Assembly (NCBI GenBank): GCA_903813345.2
Contig: CAIIXF020000006.1
Span: forward strand, 34,758,436 to 34,822,435
Reading direction: 5' to 3'
Length of the DNA: 64,000 bases
From: Owenia fusiformis
Lineage: Eukaryota > Annelida > Polychaeta > Sabellida > Oweniidae
Shown here: in pieces, positions 61,201 to 63,925 of the stretch
Layout of the letters: the number at the start of each line of letters is the position of its first letter
Numbering within the stretch: the first letter of the stretch is position 1
Notes under the pieces: generated by a model
Seen by the model: only the letters and a program-made list of their open reading frames with translations
The model's database searches: none
Told to the model about the DNA's origin: nothing
Position numbers and translations under genes: made by a program

Positions 61201-62371
61201 CGTCTATGTAGATAATTGTCGTCCATGTTGATAATTGTCGGACACTAATTGTATGCAGTCATTAGTCCGACAATTACCTATATGGACAACATTGCCTCCC
61301 TGTCCTTAAAAGCATGTTACAATAAATAAATGCATGATACAATAAATAAATACATGATACAATAACTAGATGCATAATACAATCTCTACAGATGCATCTA
61401 AATAATTATCCATAAAAGACAATGCGTGTTCAGAGGAAACAAAAAGAAGAATAAATTGGTATCTTAAAATTGTTTTTGTTATATCTACACAAAATGAACG
61501 ATCCCAATGAACAATATATTTATTTTCTAATAAATTTTTTCTAGTAAACTATTAATGATTGTCACACAGAATAATGTTTGTATTGCCTAAACGATATATT
61601 ATTTCTCAAACATTACAAAATAATTTTAGTTATGCACCAGGGGGCCATTAACAGAAACTTCGTAAAGTTAAGAATTCGTAAAATCCATTGTTCTCTTAGC
61701 TAACTGTGACGTCATTATATCCATGGTTACAACAACTGATTTACGAATTCGTAACTTTACGAAGTTTCTGTTAATGACCCCTAGATGGACAGATACATGG
61801 ACTGACAGATAGCCAGATAGAGGACTTCACTATATCCATATCAAACTTCGTTCATTTAGATAATAAAAACAGAATAAGAAAAAATGCAATAACGATGCAA
61901 ATGAGTAAATACTACTAAGTGAAGCACTTTGCACAGGTATTCATTATAAACTAATATATAACATTAATTCATATTATTTCAGAAACAAAGCATTACTGCT
62001 ATTTAACTTATGCAGTGCTATACTCAGCCTCAAGCATTTTACATTTCATAAGATGTGATATTCATAAACTAAAAACTATGAGAATTTTATTTTGAAACTT
62101 GAACTGATCTAGCATCTTGGTGGTTGGTTGAGTATAACATATGGACAGGGAAAGGAATTTACAAACAGATATACTTAAAAGCTTGAAGATGATTGGAACT
62201 GTCTTTTGATGAAGAGCCATTCATTTTTATGTTTACGTATGTAGAATCTAAGATCAAATTGAAACATTAATGTGAACATGGAGTTACATCGCTCCTTACC
62301 CGTTCAAGTTGGTTAGCGACACTCTGGCGTTCTGCCTCAAGTTCTCTCGTCAGCTGCTCAAATTGGGCCTC
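10076..62371 (-). CDS. CTNND2: delta-catenin family protein (CTNND2/ARVCF/PKP4-like), 23 coding exons, 5' end outside the window
   Basis: Armadillo-repeat catenin expected at the cytoplasmic side of cell junctions, binding the cadherin juxtamembrane domain and modulating Rho GTPases (family knowledge). Seen here: a coiled coil with LTRELEAER (E1), a disordered Tyr/Pro/Ser-rich region (E2-E8), an Armadillo block of about 490 residues opening with [10 protein letters not shown] (E9-E19), a Lys-rich insert after GCFGG (E14), and a tail ending DSWV (E23). All junctions fit GT-AG with matching phases, and the fullest chain is 1,248 codons including the stop. The initiator exon, which in vertebrates encodes an ILASVKEQ-type segment, lies beyond 64000. 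CTNND1, CTNND2, ARVCF and PKP4 are vertebrate paralogues, so this is probably a co-orthologue of several. The coiled coil, LVDSC and DSWV favour the CTNND2/PKP4/ARVCF branch over p120 itself. Confidence 0.97.
10250..12632. other. last intron, 3' part; nothing recognised
   Basis: AT-rich intronic DNA between E23 and the Penelope-like element. Short frames here have no family resemblance. Confidence 0.5.
12633..12648. repeat. (TA)n microsatellite, 5' flank of the Penelope-like element
   Basis: About eight TA units. A second (TA)n tract bounds the other side of the element at 14152. Confidence 0.85.
12649..14151 (+). mobile_element. 5'-truncated Penelope-like retroelement in the last intron, antisense to the host gene
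   Basis: The element contains the 419-codon frame at 12699-13958 and about 190 bp of 3' sequence with short palindromes, including CCTGTACAGG and a TGACGTCA near 13983. It is bounded by (TA)n tracts on both sides, so the exact ends and any target duplication are hidden. Penelope-like elements are target-primed retroelements with a reverse transcriptase and a GIY-YIG endonuclease (family knowledge). The N-terminal half of the reverse transcriptase is missing, which is the usual 5' truncation. Confidence 0.8.
12699..13958 (+). CDS. Penelope-like reverse transcriptase (C-terminal half) with GIY-YIG endonuclease, truncated
   Basis: 419 codons. Near the start is [14 protein letters not shown], the reverse-transcriptase motif B region, followed by FLDDCF at about residues 60-65 (motif C, the catalytic Asp pair), then IPFLDVLV and [17 protein letters not shown], typical of Penelope-like elements. 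A Cys-rich stretch KRCGCC precedes the endonuclease: [17 protein letters not shown] at about 319-335, the conserved Arg in [11 protein letters not shown] and Glu in [11 protein letters not shown]. The start shown is only the first ATG; motifs upstream of B, including the first catalytic Asp, are absent, so it cannot be an active reverse transcriptase alone. The frame has no internal stop, which suggests a fairly young insertion. Confidence 0.9.
   Translation: MMEFDNTLYRQLKGTAMGTKFAPTYANLTMAYIEHLLIEKLACSNLNTNITEHIKMHFKRFLDDCFINWPFSNEELQTFLDVLNGIDSNLKFTKEESLTRIPFLDVLVIKENTKLITDIYHKETDTRQYLNFRSCHPRHTKVNIPYSLARRIICIVSDTRTRQFRLEELKRNLLRLDYPERIIDDAINKANMLDRDEILHVTRQKKTEDNTITFVSTHNPKNSNIFPRIKQHINTMVKKDTYINRIFKNKNMINSRRQPQNIKSLVTSSQFSTNDKNMVENCKNKRCGCCIHLLQEGRFSYKEKIIAPKNHMTCDSSNVLYALICLGCDEIYIGQTGDTLRNRVRVHRQHINDETVRMLPVSDHIANCAQKMDIKFKILPFFQIHKDDLTLRLKYEEHFINIFKPKLNKKSLSRCQSTK
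14152..14171. repeat. (TA)n microsatellite, 3' flank of the Penelope-like element
   Basis: An uninterrupted TA tract directly after the AT-rich 3' end of the element. Confidence 0.85.
14438..14566 (-). CDS. CTNND2: E22, C-terminal tail exon
   Basis: 43 codons, phase 0 at both ends (acceptor ttccag before GGC; donor CTG then gtaatg). It encodes an acidic, Tyr/Pro-rich segment with [18 protein letters not shown] and PPGGVPLF. Being symmetric, it could be skipped without changing the frame. The intron just upstream (14570-14665) has degenerate repeats around TCACCTGATTAGAGG. Confidence 0.88.
14567..15470. other. intron E21-E22, 3' part
   Basis: It begins with a short degenerate repeat (GGTCACCTgATTAGAGG-like, 14575-14665) next to the E22 acceptor. 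The rest is AT-rich without recognised content. Confidence 0.5.
15475..16120. repeat. dispersed repeat family, copy 2 (uninterrupted)
   Basis: Matches 3230-3420, 4326-4640 and 5330-5470 in order and orientation, without the two inserted blocks seen there. It thus serves as a near-empty site for the element at 3428-4325. It lies inside the intron between E21 and E22, whereas copy 1 lies beyond the gene. Confidence 0.7.
16121..17203. other. intronic DNA, nothing recognised
   Basis: AT-rich; several short frames of 60-80 codons, none with family resemblance. Confidence 0.4.
17206..17816. mobile_element. 611-bp MITE with CAGGGTGTC ends, Tc1/mariner-like
   Basis: The left end CAGGGTGTCAAATAAGTCCC is the near-perfect inverse of the right end GGGACTTATTTGACACCCTG. 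The pairing continues through a CCCCCC/GGGGGG block and CTACAGC/GCTGTAG, and looser pairing continues inside (GGAAAGGTCTTCC against GATCTTTCC). TA lies on both sides (17204-17205 and 17817-17818), as expected for a TA duplication. There is no transposase frame, so it is non-autonomous. Confidence 0.85.
17914..18238. repeat. 16-bp tandem array, left arm of an inverted array pair
   Basis: About 20 degenerate units of ACTCATCCCCTAGACA. The units vary at a few positions (AGATA, CTGGACA, CTCCCAGACA). The same repeat occurs in inverse orientation at 18825-18918. Confidence 0.9.
18239..18824. other. spacer between the inverted 16-bp arrays
   Basis: About 590 bp of AT-rich sequence without recognised content. 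It could be the loop of a foldback element whose arms are the arrays. Confidence 0.5.
18825..18918. repeat. 16-bp tandem array, inverted right arm
   Basis: About six units of the form GATGAGTTGTCTAGGG, the reverse complement of the 17914-18238 unit. Confidence 0.85.
18919..20045. other. intronic DNA, nothing recognised
   Basis: AT-rich sequence. A short block around 19740-19770 repeats ACATACAC/TGTCC-like motifs; no gene content. Confidence 0.4.
20049..20538. mobile_element. degenerate MITE with CAGTCACATTT ends, probable
   Basis: CCAGTCACATTTCCCACGGC near the left end faces ACAAATGTGACTGG near 20523-20537. The interior is unusually G+C- and CpG-rich for this window (GTACGGAGGCC, CGGTCGACGCC), and CAGTCACATTTCCCACGGC recurs at about 20150. 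The ends resemble those of the small elements at 24298 and 60307, so these may be one family. The boundaries are approximate. Confidence 0.5.
20815..22524. mobile_element. tandem-repeat element, about 343-bp units, ending in (GGAC)n
   Basis: Units share the core GACAAATCAATGTTAACTAA, recurring near 20920, 21257, 21598 and 21943 (period about 340-345). After the fourth unit a shorter piece of about 155 bp (GGAAATGGGTCAAAAGTG...) is repeated twice, followed by (GGAC)n at 22413-22492. The outer ends are inverse: GCTCACATGGTGA at 20815-20827 and TCACCATGTGAGC at 22512-22524. Frames inside (including a [11 protein letters not shown] run from the GGAC tract) are repeat artefacts. Confidence 0.75.
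22413..22492. repeat. (GGAC)n microsatellite
   Basis: GGAC units with scattered GACA and GGAT variants, at the right end of the tandem element. Confidence 0.9.
22593..22645 (-). CDS. CTNND2: E21, short C-terminal tail exon
   Basis: 53 nt, entry needs one base from E20 (GGG codon split) and exit is phase 0 (ATG AGG then gtaaat). It encodes [17 protein letters not shown]. Acceptor tttttcag is strong; the donor gtaaat is weaker. Frame and phase agree on both sides. Confidence 0.88.
22646..24297. other. intron E20-E21, middle part
   Basis: AT-rich, without recognised elements or coding potential. Confidence 0.5.
24298..24413. mobile_element. 116-bp MITE with GCCTGGGTCACATTTGCTC ends
   Basis: The left end GCCTGGGTCACATTTGCTC and the right end GAGCAAATGTGACCAAGGC are inverse with one mismatch. 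The centre has a second palindrome, TTCAATATTGTGTTCAATGTTGAA. Too short to encode anything. Its ends resemble the element at 60307-60470. Confidence 0.8.
24414..25884. other. intronic DNA, nothing recognised
   Basis: AT-rich intron just 3' of E20, with no recognisable element. Confidence 0.4.
25885..26081 (-). CDS. CTNND2: E20, first exon of the C-terminal tail
   Basis: 197 nt; entry takes AG from E19 plus G to make Arg, exit leaves one base (G then gtgaga). It encodes a polar, disordered segment: [19 protein letters not shown], a Gly-rich run GGGPYGAEY, and [11 protein letters not shown] then Met/Asp-rich sequence. It follows the Armadillo domain across the largest intron of the gene (26082-39268, 13.2 kb). 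Confidence 0.92.
26129..26335. repeat. CAGTGATCTCC repeat, copy 1 (degenerate)
   Basis: Starts CAGTGATCTCCC and is similar over its length to 40587-40773 (shared CACCTGAGATTTT, TTTGCACCCACTTGAAAA, AAAATGAGAATT). The right end is decayed (GTGGAGATCCATG). Confidence 0.75.
26336..29445. other. large intron E19-E20, 3' third
   Basis: Mostly AT-rich without features. An imperfect hairpin, GTTGTTTCC...GGAAACAAC around a GC-rich loop with CCCGCCCCGCGG, lies at about 27733-27783. No coding potential recognised. Confidence 0.4.
30111..34629. mobile_element. 4.5-kb inverted-repeat (foldback) element nested in the tandem-repeat element
   Basis: The left end TGGGAGCAAA and right end TTTGCTCCCA are inverse. 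Pairing continues inward through GAGGCGAGCTAAGCGACATATG and its inverse near 34579-34600, then AATTCTGAATCCGCGACGG against CGCGGATTCAGAATT. The left side holds two direct copies of a module of about 1.4 kb (starting about 30200 and 31610; shared GTTGCTATGGTAAC, GGGCGCAGCCAGC and GTGAATATGCC). The right side holds an inverted copy (about 33040-34629) plus a duplicated fragment near 33360-33440. TATAGT on the left and ACTATTATAG on the right flank the ends. No transposase frame was found. Confidence 0.75.
34733..34779. repeat. (GGAC)n microsatellite
   Basis: GGAC units with GATA and GGAT variants, next to the right end of the composite element. Confidence 0.9.
34820..36435. other. intronic DNA
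   Basis: AT-rich. AATCAAATGTGACCGAGGTA at about 35014 resembles one end of the TCACATTTG MITE family, but I could not pair it with a second end. No coding content. Confidence 0.4.
36436..36604. mobile_element. 169-bp MITE with AATTGTCCCTATTAGCGCC ends
   Basis: Left AATTGTCCCTATTAGCGCC faces right GGCGCTAACAAGGACAACTT, an inverse match with a few mismatches. The interior also pairs loosely (GAGTCCCTGG against CAGTCGGGACTC). More G+C than the surroundings and no coding potential. Confidence 0.65.
36605..37116. other. intronic DNA with short AT-rich repeats
   Basis: The phrase AATTATGTATAAA with GAAGATATAT is repeated near 36672 and 36800. Nothing else recognised. Confidence 0.4.
37117..37250. 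repeat. 21-bp tandem repeat
   Basis: About six units of CCAAACACCAACCACAGAATG, directly next to the longer minisatellite. The open frames across it are a consequence of the 21-bp period. Confidence 0.85.
37315..37838. repeat. 19/20-bp minisatellite
   Basis: Roughly 27 units of GGACAAGAAAACAATGAAT with an extra G in many units (GG against GGG), plus variants with GACAGG, TATGAG or ACTTG. The unit has no stop in any minus-strand frame, so long false frames (up to 263 codons) arise. It lies in the largest intron. Confidence 0.95.
37839..38710. other. intronic DNA, nothing recognised
   Basis: AT-rich, no element or coding potential recognised. Confidence 0.4.
38711..38982. mobile_element. MITE with CAGTAAAACCTGT ends carrying a 20-bp array
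   Basis: CAGTAAAACCTGTG on the left and GACAGGTTTTATTG on the right are near-inverse ends. The interior has seven or so units of AGGTGTTCACTAGAGACA (20-21 bp). The ends resemble those of 3428-4325, so a Tigger/pogo-type family is likely. Confidence 0.65.
39006..39257. mobile_element. second CAGTATAACCTGT element with an 18-bp array
   Basis: CAGTATAACCTGTAAAGTG begins it and ACAGATTTTACAGTG ends it, imperfectly inverse. Inside are about six units of AAGTGGAACACTTTCC (18-19 bp). Similar AAGTGGAAC motifs occur inside 3428-4325, supporting one family. It ends about 10 bp before the E19 donor. Confidence 0.5.
39269..39357 (-). CDS. CTNND2: E19, last Armadillo exon
   Basis: 89 nt; entry phase 0 (cag then ATA TTG AAC), exit leaves AG then gtaagt. 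It encodes [20 protein letters not shown] then SEKMFKVAV, matching the final Armadillo helices of the family (vertebrate form [20 protein letters not shown]). The domain ends here and the disordered tail begins in E20. Confidence 0.95.
39761..39945. repeat. degenerate tandem repeat of about 32 bp
   Basis: Five to six units with the core ATTTGAGCCACATAAAGGG, in the short intron between E18 and E19. Confidence 0.8.
39964..40054 (-). CDS. CTNND2: E18, Armadillo exon
   Basis: 91 nt; entry takes AT from E17 plus G (Met), exit is phase 0 before gtaagt. It encodes [20 protein letters not shown] then [10 protein letters not shown], matching the family segment ending ...GGIEKLVNI...KVVKAA. Acceptor tcttcag. 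Confidence 0.94.
40587..40773. mobile_element. 187-bp MITE with CAGTGATCTCCC ends
   Basis: Left CAGTGATCTCCC and right GGGAGATCACTG are inverse, and GGAAC lies directly outside both ends (40582-40586 and 40774-40778), consistent with a 5-bp target duplication. Similar over its length to 26129-26335. CAAGTGGGCGCAGC and similar words appear in both copies. Confidence 0.8.
40969..41113 (-). CDS. CTNND2: E17, Armadillo exon
   Basis: 145 nt; entry takes G from E16 (Gly), exit leaves AT before gtaagt. It begins [12 protein letters not shown], matching family KYAMRDLVNRLP, then a polar loop and [20 protein letters not shown]. This is the penultimate Armadillo region. Confidence 0.95.
41147..41244 (-). 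pseudogene. collagen-like Gly-X-Y fragment in the intron between E16 and E17
   Basis: On the minus strand the frame reads Gly at every third position for about 10 triplets: [19 protein letters not shown], then [12 protein letters not shown], then Arg-Leu and TAA. This is the triple-helix pattern of collagens. Upstream the frame runs into sequence with no Gly repeat. There is no clear exon structure, and including it in the delta-catenin mRNA would add a stop. It looks like a captured fragment of a collagen gene or of a repeat bearing one. Its length is too short to name the collagen. Confidence 0.6.
41385..41535 (-). CDS. CTNND2: E16, Armadillo exon
   Basis: 151 nt; entry phase 0 (ctatag then CCT), exit leaves G before gtaggg. 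It encodes [19 protein letters not shown], then [20 protein letters not shown], then TRNKELIG, one of the most conserved stretches of the family ([18 protein letters not shown] and VRNKELIGK in vertebrates). Confidence 0.97.
41842..41998 (-). CDS. CTNND2: E15, Armadillo exon after the Lys-rich insert
   Basis: 157 nt. The acceptor ctccactttcag gives T, which completes the AA left by E14; exit is phase 0 (CAG then gtttgt). It encodes [17 protein letters not shown], then [19 protein letters not shown] and [14 protein letters not shown]. An earlier AG at 42019-42020 would extend the exon but breaks the phase with E14, so I chose this one. Confidence 0.93.
42187..42265 (-). CDS. CTNND2: E14, Lys-rich insert exon between Armadillo repeats
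   Basis: 79 nt; takes G from E13 and leaves AA. It encodes [19 protein letters not shown] then NQNSPQ. The CFG-G-KK pattern matches the loop of vertebrate CTNND2/PKP4 with its CWGKKKKKKK run, which serves as a basic nuclear/phosphoinositide-binding signal in the family. The basic run is shorter here. Confidence 0.92.
42740..42966 (-). CDS. CTNND2: E13, Armadillo exon
   Basis: 227 nt; takes AG from E12 plus G (Arg), leaves G before gtaaga. It encodes [20 protein letters not shown], then [20 protein letters not shown], then [18 protein letters not shown]. ENCVCxLRNL and R-x-C-x-GLVDALL are hallmarks of the family. Ends in a polar QAQQNDA run before the insert exon. Confidence 0.97.
43330..43487 (-). 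CDS. CTNND2: E12, Armadillo exon
   Basis: 158 nt; entry phase 0, exit leaves AG before gtttgt. It encodes [20 protein letters not shown], then [20 protein letters not shown], then [13 protein letters not shown]. The family segment is LKMPIIQDAL...IIPHSGW...LRNATGCLRN; His of PHSGW is Tyr here. Confidence 0.96.
43719..43835 (-). CDS. CTNND2: E11, Armadillo exon
   Basis: 117 nt, 39 codons, phase 0 at both ends (tttcag before AAA; CCA before gtaagt). It encodes [19 protein letters not shown], then [18 protein letters not shown]. Family form: IPALVRLLRK...ELVTGVLWNLSS. Being symmetric it could be skipped in frame, but loss would remove an Armadillo repeat. Confidence 0.96.
44183..44303 (-). CDS. 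CTNND2: E10, Armadillo exon (functional copy)
   Basis: 121 nt; takes AG from E9 plus G (Arg), exit phase 0 (AAG before gtaggt). It encodes [20 protein letters not shown], then [20 protein letters not shown]. Family form: GGIxxLVDLLDH...EVHxxACGALRNLVYGK. Its acceptor-proximal half and the adjacent intron are repeated twice more just upstream in the gene (44321-44530). Confidence 0.97.
44321..44530 (-). pseudogene. two tandem partial copies of E10 with intact acceptor AG
   Basis: A unit of 101 bp covering the intron end and roughly the first 65 nt of E10 is repeated (the intronic word ACATTAAACATAATGCATAA recurs near 44311 and 44412, and a diverged form near 44513). Each copy reads [12 protein letters not shown] on from its AG, then lacks the Ser-His codons ([10 protein letters not shown]) and, after the duplication junction, runs [10 protein letters not shown] to a stop or a diverged end. 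There is no donor, so use of a copy would truncate the protein. The second copy has CTAG before TTCACTAGG, a first-base change. Confidence 0.85.
44748..44883 (-). CDS. CTNND2: E9, first Armadillo exon
   Basis: 136 nt; takes G from E8 and leaves AG before gtacgt. It encodes [19 protein letters not shown], then [20 protein letters not shown], then VKAKT. WRDPELPEVI and [10 protein letters not shown] are the classic start of the delta-catenin Armadillo domain. Confidence 0.97.
44930..45120. repeat. diverged relative of the CAGTGATCTCC family (possible)
   Basis: GGTGATCTCC at about 44914 followed by words such as TTTTTTCTCAAGAGGGTG and TTCTCTGATTATC suggests an old, inverted or rearranged copy of the repeat at 26129 and 40587. 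The alignment is patchy. Confidence 0.25.
45315..46117 (-). CDS. CTNND2: E8, large disordered N-terminal exon with tandem peptide repeats
   Basis: 803 nt; takes AG from E7 plus A (Arg), leaves G before gtatga. About 267 residues rich in Tyr, Asp, Arg, Pro and Ser. It opens [15 protein letters not shown], then a DDRYxP motif three times, a KKTTTTTTT run, and a 26-residue unit with the core [15 protein letters not shown] twice plus a third partial copy. It closes with [14 protein letters not shown], matching the vertebrate RSPSIDSIQKDPREF just before the Armadillo domain. The many Y and SP sites are potential phosphorylation sites by family analogy. Confidence 0.95.
45633..45800 (-). repeat. 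78-bp in-frame tandem repeat inside E8
   Basis: The plus-strand word GGTTACCATAGCGATCATCTG recurs at a 78-bp spacing (45633, 45711, with a third start at 45789). Each unit encodes 26 residues, so copy-number change keeps the frame. Confidence 0.9.
46118..46938. other. intron E7-E8, part next to E8
   Basis: AT-rich, nothing recognised. Confidence 0.4.
46939..48626. mobile_element. repeat element rich in AGGTCA direct repeats, starting AGGAGGCCCC
   Basis: The left end has a palindrome AGGAGGCCCC/GGGGGGCCTCCT (46939-46963). The right end has GGGCCTCC at 48580 and two short hairpins (AAGATTGCTTGCAATCTTA and GATCGTTAGATC). Inside, a module with CATCTACAA.GTCTCAGGAGTTC recurs near 47355, 47800, 48045 and 48490. 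AGGTCAAAGGTCA and its inverse TGACCTTTGACCT occur repeatedly. No transposase or reverse-transcriptase frame was found, so the class is unknown. Confidence 0.7.
48627..49515. other. intron E7-E8, part next to E7
   Basis: AT-rich. At 49370-49435 the words ATGACATCACA and ATGATATCA repeat several times. No coding content. Confidence 0.45.
49516..49751 (-). CDS. CTNND2: E7, N-terminal exon with the VTKVVTTR segment
   Basis: 236 nt; entry phase 0 (ttacag before GTC), exit leaves AG before gtagct. It encodes [18 protein letters not shown], then [18 protein letters not shown], a Pro-rich run [16 protein letters not shown] and a Tyr/Asn-rich end [14 protein letters not shown]. The first part resembles p120 TTVKKVVKTVTTRTVQ. 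It is followed by a potential in-frame TAG if the donor is not used. Confidence 0.92.
50103..50260. mobile_element. 158-bp near-perfect palindrome (MITE-like)
   Basis: TAGGTTATTTACTGGGAGGG on the left pairs with the inverse CCCAACCAGAAATAACCTA on the right. Pairing continues through GATTGAATATGGGTTTTATTCC and its inverse and CAATATGATATTGAC. Only a small loop is left near 50180, so it could fold into one long hairpin. Confidence 0.8.
50345..50490. repeat. tandem repeat of about 58 bp
   Basis: Two to three units with CCAATACGATTTTTTCCC and GGGACAA.A.GATTTTTTC, close to the palindrome and 3' of E6. Confidence 0.75.
50563..50776 (-). CDS. CTNND2: E6, N-terminal exon, Pro/Tyr/Ser-rich
   Basis: 214 nt; needs two bases from the exon before it (GG plus A gives Gly), exit phase 0 (AGA before gtaaga). 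It encodes [20 protein letters not shown], then [18 protein letters not shown] and [20 protein letters not shown]. The PPLPPP run is a possible SH3/WW ligand (inference). The frame accepts either E5 or E4 upstream. Confidence 0.92.
51527..51556 (-). CDS. CTNND2: E5, 30-nt candidate microexon
   Basis: Bounded by ttctacttacag-type acceptor (cttacag before AAGAG) and the donor gtaagc. With the phase set by E4 (GG left over) it reads [10 protein letters not shown] without a stop and leaves GG again, so inclusion or skipping both keep the frame into E6. Short symmetric exons of this kind are usually tissue-regulated, often neural (inference). No homologue comes to mind; confirmation needs transcripts. 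Confidence 0.65.
51557..53690. other. intron E4-E5
   Basis: AT-rich. Holds a TATCATATCAAC tandem repeat at 53222-53318 and a short palindrome TACAGGGTGACAG...TGTGACACCCTGTA at 53519-53567, which resembles the end of the MITE at 17206. No coding exon recognised. Confidence 0.45.
53222..53318. repeat. tandem repeat TATCATATCAAC / TATCATATCATTAT
   Basis: Six or more alternating units, about 12-14 bp each. Confidence 0.85.
53691..53825 (-). CDS. CTNND2: E4, N-terminal Thr/Asn-rich exon
   Basis: 135 nt; needs two bases before it (CT or CG plus G), leaves GG before gtaatg. It encodes [20 protein letters not shown], then [32 protein letters not shown]...GPNM resembles the p120 stretch TTRRTETTVKKVV...MGPDG. 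The acceptor is the weak ataag; other nearby AGs (53812-53820) do not fit the phase. It is phase-symmetric and so could be a cassette. Confidence 0.85.
53826..56763. other. intron E3-E4, 3' part
   Basis: AT-rich, no element or exon recognised. Confidence 0.4.
56764..56932 (-). CDS. candidate alternative exon
   Basis: A 56-codon open stretch between aaatag and a donor AAAAG/gtaggc. It reads [20 protein letters not shown], then [20 protein letters not shown], then [10 protein letters not shown]. The composition is polar and coding-like. Its phases (needs two bases, leaves none) would let it join E3 to E7 in place of E4-E6. I know no homologue, the acceptor is mediocre, and it could equally be a chance frame or part of an alternative first exon. 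Confidence 0.3.
56933..59748. other. intron E3-E4, 5' part
   Basis: AT-rich; a short TG run near 59669-59681. No element or exon recognised. Confidence 0.4.
59749..59919 (-). CDS. CTNND2: E3, N-terminal exon with LVDSC motif and tandem acceptors
   Basis: Two AGs 8 nt apart (tttttcagTACGCCAG) allow starts at 59927 or 59919; exit leaves CT before gtaagt. It encodes [19 protein letters not shown], then a Gly/Ala/Thr-rich run, [15 protein letters not shown] and NQLVDSC. QFQW...LVDSC is characteristic of vertebrate CTNND2. The start at 59919 is in frame after E2; the start at 59927 is in frame only if E1 joins directly (adding YAS). The wrong pairing hits a stop in either case. Confidence 0.9.
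59990..60048 (-). CDS. CTNND2: E2, short N-terminal exon
   Basis: 59 nt; entry phase 0 (ttccag before ATC), leaves CG before gtaagt. It encodes [28 protein letters not shown] aligns with vertebrate KLGSETGSM, which follows the coiled coil in CTNND2. Only 62 bp separate it from E3, a very short intron for this gene. Confidence 0.88.
60307..60470. mobile_element. 164-bp MITE with GCCTCAGTCACATTTG ends
   Basis: The left GCCTCAGTCACATTTG and right CAAATGTGACTGAGGC are exact inverses, with TTAA/ATAA-type flanks. G+C-rich core. Related ends occur at 24298 and possibly at 20049 and 35014. Confidence 0.8.
60471..61188. other. intron E1-E2, nothing recognised
   Basis: AT-rich with short chance frames only. 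Confidence 0.4.
61189..61300. mobile_element. 112-bp palindromic MITE
   Basis: GGGAGGCAATGTCGTCTATG on the left pairs with TATGGACAACATTGCCTCCC on the right, and GATAATTGTCG pairs with CGACAATTACC inside. The TAATTGTCG words are repeated within the left arm. Confidence 0.75.
61640..61782. mobile_element. MITE with GGCCATTAACAGAAACTTCG ends
   Basis: GCCATTAACAGAAACTTCG, then TAAAGTTAAGAATTCGTAAA, on the left is the inverse of TTTACGAATTCGTAACTTTA and CGAAGTTTCTGTTAATGACC on the right. The arms are about 45 bp with few mismatches. Confidence 0.8.
62300..62371 (-). CDS. CTNND2: E1, coiled-coil exon (first coding exon in the window)
   Basis: 72 nt, 24 codons, phase 0 at both ends (ttccag before GAG; CGG before gtaagg). 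It encodes [18 protein letters not shown] then ANQLER, almost identical to vertebrate CTNND2/PKP4. In the family this coiled coil is the N-terminal dimerisation/partner-binding region. An initiator exon must lie upstream, beyond 64000; nothing between 62372 and 64000 encodes the expected preceding segment. Confidence 0.97.
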
Positions 62372-63690
62372 CTGGAATCACAGACAACATTCTGGTAATT
62401 CATTGATGGAATGGTACATTACAAGGGATGATCAATAAATTTTGCTATGAAATGGTCTGCATCACACATCTATCTCTCAATCATAAGGCTCTGACAAACA
62501 TAAAGTGAGGGAAGATCCAAGAAATTCTGCTAGTTTCATGGCAGTCTCCAGTTTTACCCTCAAAATCTAAAACCAGAAGTAATATATATGGTAGGAATGG
62601 GGGAGGGGGGGGGGGTAGTTTACATACAAGACAGGGAACCAGCCTTATCTATAGCCACAGACAAATAGTCATACAGGCCAATAAAAAAATAATAATAAAG
62701 GACTTCATTTTGCCTTGTTATGCATTCAACTATAAATTGATTCAAGAATTCCCCAATCAATCAGTCTACAACAATTGGGTAATCATGCACAAATACTTAC
62801 ATAAAACAATTTTTTCATCATCCCAAAAACCAACTTCTATAAATCTTGAAAAGTAACAGCTAGGAAGTGTTACTAGTTACATACTGCAATTACTATGAAT
62901 AAGTTAGTTTATCATTACAGTTCAGTAGTCATATCAATGCAATAAACTGGGATTTATCACAATAATGACTTTTTATAACTTTCTATGTCAACCCAGCCTT
63001 AAAAGCATCAAATATGGTAATCTCTAATAGGGATAGGATCAAATACCATTCTCTTTAAAAATATACCTAAGTGCATGTTTTAATTGTTTTCTGTCTGTTA
63101 CCTAAGCAACTTTCCCTTTTTTCATATACCTTCTGAAAAGACAATGTTTAGTTTGATTTCCTGAGATTTAACTACTGCAAGGGTTTTCTGCATGGCCTGT
63201 CCAGGTTATCCATTGTTTTCTTTTATCCTCATATTTATTAACAGATAATCCCAAATGTAAATCACAATTATTGAGAGATTTCTACATTACTGACTACAGT
63301 AAAACCTGTCTTATCTGAATGCAACTGGGATTAGCAAAATTAGTGTTCAGATTACCAGGTGTTTAATCCTTAGAAACACCCCTGGACCATGAATGCAGGT
63401 GTTCAGATTAGAGAGGTTTTCCCATATACAGATTTTGATGAACCATCTCTGAGTCAAATTAATCTCTCAACACTTTTCTAAGCAAAGAGGAAATATGCCC
63501 GTTGACATTTTGCCTGGGATTTAATTGAATTTGGTGGACTAACTGCAGCTATTACATGAGCCTTGTTACTGTTAATTGTATTTAACTCAGCTGTTAAGGT
63601 ATCTTTATCTCATTAGCACCAATGGCCATAGAGGTTTGGTAAATGATTCTATGCTTACAAATGAGGCTAAAATTCAAGGGGGGTTATAAC
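62372..63690. other. intron upstream of E1
   Basis: AT-rich, with a poly-G run at about 62598-62615 and a CAGTAAAACCTGTCTTATCTG sequence at 63298 that resembles the left end of the Tigger-like MITEs without a clear right end. No ATG exon of the gene found. Confidence 0.45.
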
Positions 63691-63925
63691 TGAGGGAGTT
63701 AGAAATAAGGAAATGTGTAAAAGGGGATGGGTAACAAATGAGGAGGTTACATATTAGGAAAGGTTACAAATGAGGAGAGGTACAAAATAGGAGGGTCGGG
63801 GTGACAAATGATGAAGATGTTACAAATACCAGTAAAGAGATTGTTACAAATGAGGAGAGGCTATGAGTATTTGAGTAAGGGGGGGGGGTTATAGATGAGG
63901 GGGTTACATATAAGGAGGGGAATAA
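63690..63925. repeat. G-rich degenerate tandem repeat
   Basis: About ten loose units built on GGTTACAAATGAGGAGA, 17-25 bp apart, ending with a run of nine G near 63884. Confidence 0.75.
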